Part shown: piece after piece, positions 6,688 through 12,897 of the stretch | Numbering within the stretch: the first letter of the stretch is position 1 | Layout of the letters: every line of letters begins with the position of its first letter | NCBI GenBank assembly: GCA_902766115.1 | Contig: CACXCL010000016.1 | Location: forward strand, 1 to 12,897 | Source of the DNA: an uncultured Ruminococcus sp. | GTDB taxonomy: Bacteria > Bacillota > Clostridia > Oscillospirales > CAG-272 | Reading direction: 5' to 3' | DNA: 12,897 nt | Made by a program: the position numbers and the translations under genes | Notes under the pieces: generated by a model | What the model was told of the DNA's origin: nothing | Seen by the model: only the letters and a program-made list of their open reading frames with translations | The model's database searches: none

Positions 6688-7767
6688 ATGCGCAGAAAAA
6701 CGAGAAAAGTATCGCTCGGCGGCGTGAGTATTGGGGGAGATTCTCCCGTTACCGTCCAGTCGATGACCAACACCGACACGATGGATTTCGCCAAAACACT
6801 GGCGCAGGTGCGCGCCCTTGAAAGCGCGGGATGCGATATCGTAAGGATCGCGGTCCCGACCGAGGAATCTGCGTCGGTTTTTACTTACCTGAAAAACAGC
6901 GGAGTCGTAATTCCGCTTGTGGCGGATATCCATTTTGATTACAGGATCGCCCTTGCGGCTGTCTCGGCGGGCGCGGACAAAATCCGCATTAATCCGGGGA
7001 ATATCGGAGATAAGCAGAGGGTCAAAGAAGTGGCAGACGCCTGCCGAAAGAGGGGACTGCCTATCAGGATAGGCGTAAATTCGGGCTCTGTCGAAAAGAA
7101 ACTGCTTGAAAAATACGGATCTCCGACGGCTGAAGCGCTCGCCGAGTCCGCCCTGTCAGAAGCGGCGACGCTGGAAGAGCTCGGCTTCAACGATATCGTC
7201 CTCTCCATCAAATCGTCGGACGTTGTGACCATGGTGGAAGCCACGAGGATCGTCGCGTCAAAATGCGACTATCCTCTTCATCTTGGTGTAACGGAAGCCG
7301 GTCCCGCATACGACGGTATCATAAAGAATTGCGCCGGGATCGGCGCGCTTCTGTGCTCCGGCGTCGGAGATACGGTCAGGGTCTCTCTGACCGCCGATCC
7401 TGTTGAAGAAGTCAGAGCGGGGAAGAAGCTTCTTTCCGCTCTCGGTCTTTCAAAAAAAGGCGGCATCAACGTTATTTCCTGTCCGACCTGCGGCAGAACG
7501 AGGATCCCGCTTATTTCCATCGCAGAGGAATATCAGGATCGTATCAAAGACCTCGACACCAACGGTAAAAGCATTACAGTTGCCATAATGGGATGCGCCG
7601 TAAACGGTCCGGGAGAGGCGAGAGAGGCGGATTTCGGCATTGCAGGAGGAGACGGATTCGGAGTCTTTTTCCGTCACGGGGTGATCTGCGGGAAAATTGA
7701 TGAAGGCGTCCTTTGCGACAGACTTGTCGAAGAGACCGAAAGATACATAAAAGATAATGACATATAA
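6688..7767 (+). CDS. ispG: 4-hydroxy-3-methylbut-2-enyl diphosphate synthase (flavodoxin/ferredoxin-dependent)
   Basis: IspG (GcpE) is the penultimate MEP-pathway enzyme. It reductively opens MEcPP to HMBPP using a [4Fe-4S] cluster. The 359-residue single-TIM-barrel bacterial form is seen here: N-terminal VTVQSMTNTDT, VADIHFDYRIAL and KIRINPGNIGD of the barrel. A C-terminal cluster domain follows with CPTCGRT (Cys265, Cys268) and MGCAVNGPGEA (Cys303, Glu310), which supply the three cysteines and the glutamate ligand. The start ATG has AAGGAGG at 6673-6679 with an 8-nt spacer; this SD can pair with the CTCCTC that follows it. The gene is 20 nt after rseP and 22 nt before polC, so it is inside the same transcription unit. 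Together with dxr it makes two MEP steps in this cluster. Confidence 0.97.
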   Translation: MRRKTRKVSLGGVSIGGDSPVTVQSMTNTDTMDFAKTLAQVRALESAGCDIVRIAVPTEESASVFTYLKNSGVVIPLVADIHFDYRIALAAVSAGADKIRINPGNIGDKQRVKEVADACRKRGLPIRIGVNSGSVEKKLLEKYGSPTAEALAESALSEAATLEELGFNDIVLSIKSSDVVTMVEATRIVASKCDYPLHLGVTEAGPAYDGIIKNCAGIGALLCSGVGDTVRVSLTADPVEEVRAGKKLLSALGLSKKGGINVISCPTCGRTRIPLISIAEEYQDRIKDLDTNGKSITVAIMGCAVNGPGEAREADFGIAGGDGFGVFFRHGVICGKIDEGVLCDRLVEETERYIKDNDI

Positions 7768-7789
7768 GACCGAGGAGTAATACGCATAA

Positions 7790-10700
7790 ATGGAAAACAA
7801 CGCGAAAAAAAGCCTCTACGACGTTTTTAAAAAATATACGCCCGTCGGGTCGCATAAGGAGCTTTTCGACTGCGCCGAGGTGACGAAGATACTTGCGGAC
7901 AGGGAGAAAAAAATCGTGGAGATCCGTCTCTCCCTGGACAGGCTCTTCCGCAAAAGCGACCTGTATTCACTTGAAAAAGAGATCGAGAAGACCTACGAAC
8001 TCAGCACCGTGAGACTTCTGCCGCACTATCCGTCGGAGCTTTTCGACGTATCGTATCTGAGCGAGGTGCTGCGCGAGGCCGACCGGATCGGCACCGTCGT
8101 CAACGGCTTTTTTTACGATATGGTCCCGACTCTGAACGGCAGCGATCTTGACATTTCGATCCCCTTCAACGACGGGGGGATATTCATTCTTGATTTTACG
8201 CGCACAAAAGACGCCATCGAGCGAATCATCAAAAATGAGTTTTCTCTGGAGCTCAACGTGACCATCTCCCAGTTTTCCGACTACACCCGCAACTACCGCG
8301 AATTCGAGCAGAATCAGAAAAAGACCATAGACGCGGAAAACAAGGCGATAGTCAGCAACTATAAGAAGATGCTCGAGGAGGAGAAGGCGGAAAAGGAGAA
8401 GGAAAAAGAAAAAAAGGAGGATCCGTTCGCGAATCTGAAGAGAGTCTCGTCTCTCTTTTCCACCTCCGGCGAGACCGAAAAGACCGGAGATAATCTTATT
8501 AAATCAGGCAGGATGACTTTTGACGTTTCGGAACCCGTCCCGGTTCTCGGAAGACAGTTCGACGTGACAGACGTTCTGCCTGTCTCCGGGATCAAAGAGC
8601 CCCGGAGGGACGTTGTCGTCCTCGGCAAGGTGTTCAGCATCACGTCAAAGGATACAAGGCGCGGGGACAAGACCAACGTCACGATCTCGGTGACAGACAA
8701 CGCCTCTTCTGTCTATGTCAGAACAGTCGTCCCGAAGGACGGAGCCGGCGAAGTTCTTGACTCGGTAAAGGTCGGAAGATGTTATGCCTTCCGCGGCAAC
8801 GTGAGGATCGATTCCTACGACAACGAACCCTACATAAGATATACCGATATCGAACAGGTAAAACAGGTCCTTCGTCAGGACATGTGCGAGGACAAGCGTG
8901 TTGAACTGCATATGCACACCTGCATGTCCGCCATGGACGCTCTGCCGAAAGCCGAAGATATAGTCAATACGGCGTACAGATGGGGTCACGGCGCCGTCGC
9001 CATCACGGATCACGGGAATCTGCAGTCTTTTCCCACCGCTATGCTCGCCGCTGAAAAACTTCACAAGGACGGGCATGATTTCAAAGTAATTTACGGAATA
9101 GAAGCATATTATGTCGACGACACGAACCGCGCCGCCTATAAAGGAGACGAGACTTCGTTTGAAGACGAATTCGTCGTTTTTGACATCGAGACCACCGGTC
9201 TGTCGCCGATAAGCTGCAAGATCATTGAGATCGGCGCCGTGGTGACGAAAAAAGGCGAGATCATCTCGAGATACAACACCTTCGTCAATCCGGGGATCCC
9301 GATACCCGCCAACATCACCGAACTCACCGGAATTGACGACAGTATGGTGAAAGACGCGCCGTCCATCGACGCCGTCCTGCCGGAGTTTCTCGAATACTGC
9401 GGAGACAGGATGCTTATCGCACACAACGCGTCCTTCGACACCAGCTTTATCAGAACAGCCGCCGAGGAACTGAATATCCCGTTCAATAACCCGTATCTTG
9501 ATACCGTCGCTCTGTCGCGGTATCTCAATCCCGGTCTGAAGAATCATAAGCTCGATACGGTGGCAGCCCATTACAAGCTCGGCGACTTCAACCATCACCG
9601 CGCTTCCGACGACGCCGAAATGCTCGCACTGATTTTCGGTAAGATGATAGAGAGAATGACCGAGGAAGGGATCTACAACGTTTCCCGTCTCAGTTATATG
9701 ATGAGCGAGAACGCCGACCCGCTGAAACTCAAAACGTATCATCAGATCATCCTCGTGAAGAATCAGGTGGGACTGAAGAACTTGTATAAGCTTGTCTCCG
9801 ACTCTTATCTTCGCTATTTCAGAAGGAACCCCCGCATCCCGCGGACACGCCTGACGGAGCTGCGCGAGGGTCTTCTGATCGGTTCCGCGTGCGAGGCGGG
9901 AGAACTGTTCCGCGCCCTTCTCGAAAACAGGTCCGATTCTGACCTTGAGGAGATCGCGTCATTCTATGATTATATAGAGATACAGCCCATTTGTAATAAC
10001 AGATTTCTCGTCGAAGAGGGAACCGTCAAGGACGAGGAGGCGCTTCGTGATCTCAACAGGCGCCTTGTTCAGATCGCGCGAAAGATCGGGAAACCCGTCG
10101 TCGCAACCACCGACGCCCATTATCTCGATCCGGAAGACGACGTCTACAGAAGGATACTTCTTTCAGGACTGAAATACAAGGACGCGGACAGGGAGAACAA
10201 GCTGTATTTCAGAACGACCGAGGAAATGCTTGAGGAATTCTCATATCTCGGCGAAGAGCTCGCTCGCGAGGTCGTTATTGACAACCCGCGTAAGATCGCC
10301 GATATGATCGAGAACATCCGCCCCATCCCCGAAGGAAAATACGATCCCCACATCGACGGCGCAAATGAGGAACTCACCGAGTCATGCTATAAACTCGCTC
10401 ATGAAATGTACGGCGATCCGCTTCCCGAAGAGGTCTCCTCGAGGCTTGAAAAAGAGCTTGATTCAATAATCCGGAACGGATTCGCCATTATGTACATCAT
10501 CGCGAGAAAGCTTGTTTTAAACAGCGAGAGCAAGGGATATCAGGTCGGCTCCCGCGGATCTGTCGGATCTTCTTTCGTGGCGACCATGTCCGGTATAACG
10601 AGGGTCAATCCGCTTCCGCCTCATTACAGATGCCCGAAGTGTAAAAAAACGGATTTTTCAAATCCGACCGGAGTAAAGTCTGGCTTTGACCTGCCTCCGA

Positions 10701-12214
10701 AGGACTGTCCGGAGTGCGGCATCCCGATGGTCCGAGACGGCCACGACATCCCGTTCGAGACGTTTCTCGGGTTCCACGGAGACAAGACGCCGGATATCGA
10801 CCTCAACTTTTCCGGCGACGTTCAGGCGGACGCCCATAAGTTCACGGAGGTCCTTTTCGGAGAGGGACACGCTTTTCGCGCCGGGACCATCGGTACTCTC
10901 GCCAATAAAACCGCGTACGGCATTATCGTCAAATATCTCGAAGAAAAGGGGATCATGCTGAGCCACGCCGAGATAGACAGACTCATAAACGGGTGTGTCG
11001 GAGTAAAACGGACGACAGGCCAGCATCCCGGCGGCATTATCATCGTTCCTCAGGAATACGAAGTCTACGATTTCTGCCCTGTGCAGCATCCAGCTGACGA
11101 TCCGACATCCAGCATTATCACCACGCATTTTGAGTTCAAGTATCTTCATGACACCATTCTGAAACTCGACATCCTGGGACACGATATTCCGACAAAATAC
11201 AAACGGCTCGAGGAGTATTCCGGGACTTCGGTCCTCGACGTTCCGATGTCCGACCCCGAAGTTTATAAGCTGTTCACTTCACCTGAACCCCTCGGCGTCA
11301 CCCCGAAGCAGATATACAGTGAAACCGGGACCCTCGGTCTTCCCGAGATGGGTACGAGGTTCATTCGCGGCGTCCTTATGGAATCCCGCCCGAACTGCTT
11401 TGCCGACCTGCTTCAGATCTCCGGACTCACCCACGGCACGGACGTCTGGATCGGCAACGCGGACGAACTGATTCGTTCCAAAACCTGTACCATCAAGGAC
11501 GTTATCGGGTGCCGGGACGATATCATGCTTGTCCTGATCCACGAGCACGGAATCGAAAAAAGCACGGCGTTCAAGATAATGGAGGACGTCAGAAAAGGGA
11601 GGGGACTTACTCCGGAATTTGAAAAGACCATGCGCGAGCACAACGTTCCGGACTGGTATATCGAATCCTGTAAGAAAATCAAGTACATGTTCCCCAAAGC
11701 TCACGCCGCGGCATACGTTATGGACGCGCTCCGCCTCGGATGGTACAAGATCAATTATCCCGTCGCTTTTTACGCCGCTTATTTTTCCGCGGCGCCTGAC
11801 GGATTTAACGCGGAGATCGTGACCGGCGGAAGGGAAAAGGTCGTCTCTGAGATCGAGAGACTCTCAAAACTCGGTAACGAGATGACCCAAAAAGAGGGGG
11901 ACACCCTCGACGCGCTTTACCTGGTCAACGAATATCTGCAGCGCGGATATGATTTCCTGCCGGTAAAATATGATAGATCCGACGCTCATAAATTCGTTCC
12001 GGAGAACGGTGCGATCCGTCTTCCGTTCGACTCGCTTCCCGGAGTCGGGACCTCCGCTGCCGACAGCATCGCGGCGGCAAGGGAGACCGGGAACGTCTAC
12101 TCCGTCGCGGATCTGCAGTCGATTTCCGGCGTGACCAAGGCAGTGCTCGAGGTCATAGAGCGCAACGGCGTGATCGACGGGATGCCGAAAACGGATCAGT
12201 ATACTCTGTTCTGA
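7790..12214 (+). CDS. polC: DNA polymerase III alpha subunit, PolC type
   Basis: PolC is the Gram-positive replicative DNA polymerase with built-in 3'-5' proofreading. In order: an N-terminal domain (about 1-165), a Lys/Glu-rich coiled linker (about 170-215) and an OB domain (about 270-360). The first PHP part follows (from 370, LHMHTCMSAMDA, then AITDHG). A DEDDh exonuclease is inserted at about 458-625 (Asp465, Glu467, Asp550, His603, Asp608). The second PHP part runs to about 775 (ATTDAHYLDPEDD). The polymerase core has GSRGSVGSS (920-928), a four-Cys zinc module (948, 951, 973, 976) and catalytic PDIDLNF (Asp1002, Asp1004). GQHPGG, KLDILGHDIPT and PKAHAAAYVM (from 1302) follow, then a helix-hairpin-helix-like LPGVG (1416-1420). 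The last residues QYTLF match a C-terminal beta-clamp-binding motif. At 1474 residues it is a normal full-length PolC. GAGGAG (7772-7777) is the SD, with a rather long 12-nt spacer. Confidence 0.97.
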   Translation: MENNAKKSLYDVFKKYTPVGSHKELFDCAEVTKILADREKKIVEIRLSLDRLFRKSDLYSLEKEIEKTYELSTVRLLPHYPSELFDVSYLSEVLREADRIGTVVNGFFYDMVPTLNGSDLDISIPFNDGGIFILDFTRTKDAIERIIKNEFSLELNVTISQFSDYTRNYREFEQNQKKTIDAENKAIVSNYKKMLEEEKAEKEKEKEKKEDPFANLKRVSSLFSTSGETEKTGDNLIKSGRMTFDVSEPVPVLGRQFDVTDVLPVSGIKEPRRDVVVLGKVFSITSKDTRRGDKTNVTISVTDNASSVYVRTVVPKDGAGEVLDSVKVGRCYAFRGNVRIDSYDNEPYIRYTDIEQVKQVLRQDMCEDKRVELHMHTCMSAMDALPKAEDIVNTAYRWGHGAVAITDHGNLQSFPTAMLAAEKLHKDGHDFKVIYGIEAYYVDDTNRAAYKGDETSFEDEFVVFDIETTGLSPISCKIIEIGAVVTKKGEIISRYNTFVNPGIPIPANITELTGIDDSMVKDAPSIDAVLPEFLEYCGDRMLIAHNASFDTSFIRTAAEELNIPFNNPYLDTVALSRYLNPGLKNHKLDTVAAHYKLGDFNHHRASDDAEMLALIFGKMIERMTEEGIYNVSRLSYMMSENADPLKLKTYHQIILVKNQVGLKNLYKLVSDSYLRYFRRNPRIPRTRLTELREGLLIGSACEAGELFRALLENRSDSDLEEIASFYDYIEIQPICNNRFLVEEGTVKDEEALRDLNRRLVQIARKIGKPVVATTDAHYLDPEDDVYRRILLSGLKYKDADRENKLYFRTTEEMLEEFSYLGEELAREVVIDNPRKIADMIENIRPIPEGKYDPHIDGANEELTESCYKLAHEMYGDPLPEEVSSRLEKELDSIIRNGFAIMYIIARKLVLNSESKGYQVGSRGSVGSSFVATMSGITRVNPLPPHYRCPKCKKTDFSNPTGVKSGFDLPPKDCPECGIPMVRDGHDIPFETFLGFHGDKTPDIDLNFSGDVQADAHKFTEVLFGEGHAFRAGTIGTLANKTAYGIIVKYLEEKGIMLSHAEIDRLINGCVGVKRTTGQHPGGIIIVPQEYEVYDFCPVQHPADDPTSSIITTHFEFKYLHDTILKLDILGHDIPTKYKRLEEYSGTSVLDVPMSDPEVYKLFTSPEPLGVTPKQIYSETGTLGLPEMGTRFIRGVLMESRPNCFADLLQISGLTHGTDVWIGNADELIRSKTCTIKDVIGCRDDIMLVLIHEHGIEKSTAFKIMEDVRKGRGLTPEFEKTMREHNVPDWYIESCKKIKYMFPKAHAAAYVMDALRLGWYKINYPVAFYAAYFSAAPDGFNAEIVTGGREKVVSEIERLSKLGNEMTQKEGDTLDALYLVNEYLQRGYDFLPVKYDRSDAHKFVPENGAIRLPFDSLPGVGTSAADSIAAARETGNVYSVADLQSISGVTKAVLEVIERNGVIDGMPKTDQYTLF

Positions 12215-12221
12215 TTTATGA

Positions 12222-12251
12222 GGGGCCGTATTTTCTGTGAAATGCGGCCCC
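12222..12251 (+). terminator. Terminator hairpin at the end of polC
   Basis: GGGGCCGTATTT (12222-12233) pairs with AAATGCGGCCCC (12240-12251) over 12 positions, including one G-U pair, around a 6-nt loop. It begins 8 nt after the polC stop. The tail GTTTCCTGC is only weakly T-rich, so termination may be partial. Its position and stem strength still make a terminator or 3'-end-protecting hairpin the natural reading. Confidence 0.75.
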
Positions 12252-12312
12252 GTTTCCTGCGTAAAAAGGGCTTTCTTTTCACAAATGAACGAGGTATGTC
12301 AAAACATACAAT

Positions 12313-12339
12313 TAGCCGCGCGAAAATTCGGCTATTTTT
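12313..12339 (+). terminator. Second terminator-like hairpin between polC and xpt
   Basis: TAGCCG (12313-12318) and CGGCTA (12329-12334) form a perfect 6-bp stem with a 10-nt loop, followed directly by five T (12335-12339). It is short but has the right layout for an intrinsic terminator. It would back up the hairpin at 12222, whose own T-tail is poor. Confidence 0.55.
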
Positions 12340-12354
12340 CCATAAAATGACACC

Positions 12355-12383
12355 TTGATTTTTTTACCTCCTGAATATATAAT
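12355..12383 (+). promoter_or_regulatory. Sigma-A-type promoter for xpt
   Basis: TTGATT (12355-12360) and a perfect TATAAT (12378-12383) are separated by exactly 17 nt. Transcription would start near 12390, giving a leader of about 106 nt before the xpt GTG. The spacer contains ACCTCCT (12366-12372), an exact complement of the xpt SD core, although it would be outside the transcript made from this promoter. Confidence 0.85.
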
Positions 12384-12387
12384 TTAA

Positions 12388-12418
12388 ATATAAAGTGAAG
12401 TATTGTTTTCACTTATAT
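12388..12418 (+). promoter_or_regulatory. 5' hairpin of the xpt leader
   Basis: ATATAAAGTGAA (12388-12399) pairs with TTCACTTATAT (12408-12418) over 11 bp with one bulged A, closing an 8-nt loop GTATTGTT. It would form at or very near the 5' end of the xpt transcript. It could be a stabilising 5' hairpin or part of a regulatory fold together with the downstream terminator-like hairpin. I recognise no known aptamer. Confidence 0.6.
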
Positions 12419-12438
12419 CATTAATTACGAAAGGCGAT

Positions 12439-12473
12439 AAAACAGACGGATTTGTTCTGTTTTTTCCTTTTTT
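12439..12473 (+). terminator. Terminator-like attenuator hairpin in the xpt leader
   Basis: AAAACAGA (12439-12446) and TCTGTTTT (12456-12463) form a perfect but AT-rich 8-bp stem with a 9-nt loop. T-runs are at 12460-12465 and 12468-12473. It lies between the xpt promoter and the xpt SD (12482-12490), where a transcription attenuator would be expected. The stem has few G-C pairs, so efficiency is uncertain and it may depend on conditions. Confidence 0.6.
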
Positions 12474-12495
12474 AAGACATTGAGGAGGTGTCCCT

Positions 12496-12897
12496 GTGAG
12501 AGCGCTTGAAGAAAAGATACTTTCCGAGGGCAGGGTGCTCGAGGGCGGTGTTCTTCAGGTAGGCTCTTTTCTCAATCAGCTTGTGGACACATCCTTCACA
12601 AATGAAATGGCCGCAGATATCGCCTCCGAGTTTGCCGGTTCCGGTGTGACCAAGATCCTTACGATCGAGACCAGCGGGATCATGATCGCATTCGCCATCG
12701 CAGCGCACCTCGACGTGCCGATGGTATTTGCAAAAAAGAATAAAACATCAAACCTTGACGGGAAGCTGCTCACCGCAGAGATTCGCTCTTTTACTCATAA
12801 CAACACGTACACCGCCGCCGTTTGTGCCGATTACATAAGACCGGACGACAAGATACTCATTGTCGATGATTTTCTTGCAAACGGGGAAGCTCTCCGC
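12496..12897 (+). CDS. xpt: xanthine phosphoribosyltransferase (3' truncated by window)
   Basis: Xpt salvages xanthine by transferring it to PRPP to give XMP, in the cytoplasm. The first 134 residues are present with no stop, against about 190 for a full protein. The order of recognisable blocks matches Bacillus-type Xpt: LEEKILSEGRVLEGGVLQVGS, then FLNQLVD, TKILTIETSGI, VPMVFAKKNKT, LLTAEIRSFTH, and the PRPP-binding loop IVDDFLANGEA (from residue 122; Asp124, Asp125). The start is GTG at 12496, with GAGGAGGTG at 12482-12490 and a 5-nt spacer; no in-frame ATG lies close by. In many Bacillota xpt is followed by a xanthine permease and controlled by a guanine riboswitch. The downstream gene is outside the window and the known aptamer is not visible upstream. 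Confidence 0.93.
   Translation, partial: MRALEEKILSEGRVLEGGVLQVGSFLNQLVDTSFTNEMAADIASEFAGSGVTKILTIETSGIMIAFAIAAHLDVPMVFAKKNKTSNLDGKLLTAEIRSFTHNNTYTAAVCADYIRPDDKILIVDDFLANGEALR

Larger units (their letters stand above)
12215..12495 (+). other. polC-xpt intergenic region
   Basis: These 281 nt contain no convincing protein gene. They hold a GC-rich hairpin right after polC, a small hairpin GTATGT-CAAA-ACATAC (12294-12309), a second terminator-like hairpin, a strong promoter, and a structured leader with a terminator-like hairpin in front of xpt. The DNA becomes distinctly AT-rich from about 12340 onward. I looked for the conserved core of guanine/adenine riboswitches (TTTCTACC joining strand) and did not find it. 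Confidence 0.8.

Noticed and set aside
8645..9742. 365-codon open frame on the minus strand opposite polC
   Set aside because: It covers the OB, PHP and exonuclease domains of a clearly conserved PolC and shows no motifs or promoter of its own.
12285..12350. Possible 21-residue leader peptide beginning MNEVCQNIQL and ending before the xpt promoter
   Set aside because: Its only SD candidate (AAGGG near 12266-12270) is about 14 nt away, it overlaps the second terminator hairpin, and no promoter precedes it. It is most likely chance.
12384..12495. Guanine/adenine riboswitch in front of xpt
   Set aside because: A TCACTTATATCATT stretch superficially resembles the start of a purine aptamer, but the TTTCTACC joining strand, the loop-loop hairpins P2/P3 and the closing P1 strand are not there.
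1..12897. Search for CRISPR arrays, tRNA or rRNA genes, insertion sequences, prophage or defence genes
   Set aside because: No direct repeat arrays, tRNA cloverleaf, transposase motifs or unassigned protein genes were seen. Nearly every base belongs to a conserved housekeeping gene or a short regulatory gap.

Overview
The window comes from a bacterial chromosome of roughly balanced GC content, most likely a member of the Bacillota (Firmicutes), class Clostridia. The evidence is the gene order rpsB-tsf-pyrH-frr-uppS-cdsA-dxr-rseP-ispG-polC, a PolC-type (Gram-positive) replicative polymerase, the MEP isoprenoid route, strong AGGAGG-like Shine-Dalgarno (SD) sequences, and a Bacillus-type xanthine phosphoribosyltransferase next to the cluster. 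I infer an uncultured gut-type clostridium, but the sequence does not fix genus or family. All genes lie on the + strand.

Layout. Positions 2-172 hold the end of rpsB (ribosomal protein S2), followed by tsf (EF-Ts) and a clear intrinsic terminator at 1164-1206. A sigma-A-type promoter (TTTACA-17-TAAAAT, 1229-1257) then starts a second, long transcription unit: pyrH (UMP kinase), frr (ribosome recycling factor), uppS (undecaprenyl-PP synthase), cdsA (CDP-diacylglycerol synthase), dxr (MEP pathway), rseP (site-2 protease), ispG (MEP pathway) and polC (DNA polymerase III alpha). Two hairpins (12222-12251 and 12313-12339) close this unit. A second promoter (TTGATT-17-TATAAT, 12355-12383) reads into xpt, which runs off the end of the window.

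How the genes fit together. The first unit supplies translation factors. The second links pyrimidine nucleotide supply and ribosome recycling to envelope lipid synthesis: DXR and IspG feed isoprenoid precursors to UppS, and CdsA makes the phospholipid precursor. It also carries a membrane protease and the replicative polymerase. xpt is a separate purine-salvage unit.

What is unusual. The protein-coding content is textbook and I see no new multi-gene system. The most interesting signals are in the RNA. The roughly 106-nt xpt leader holds a 5' hairpin and a terminator-like hairpin but no recognisable purine riboswitch. The uppS start has no adjacent SD and sits just after a GC-rich hairpin. polC carries an in-frame A AAA AAG slippery heptamer behind an SD-like motif. 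The UMP kinase has GAGIP where the family normally has GTGNP. Two starts were adjusted: rseP to GTG 5621 and cdsA to ATG 3496.
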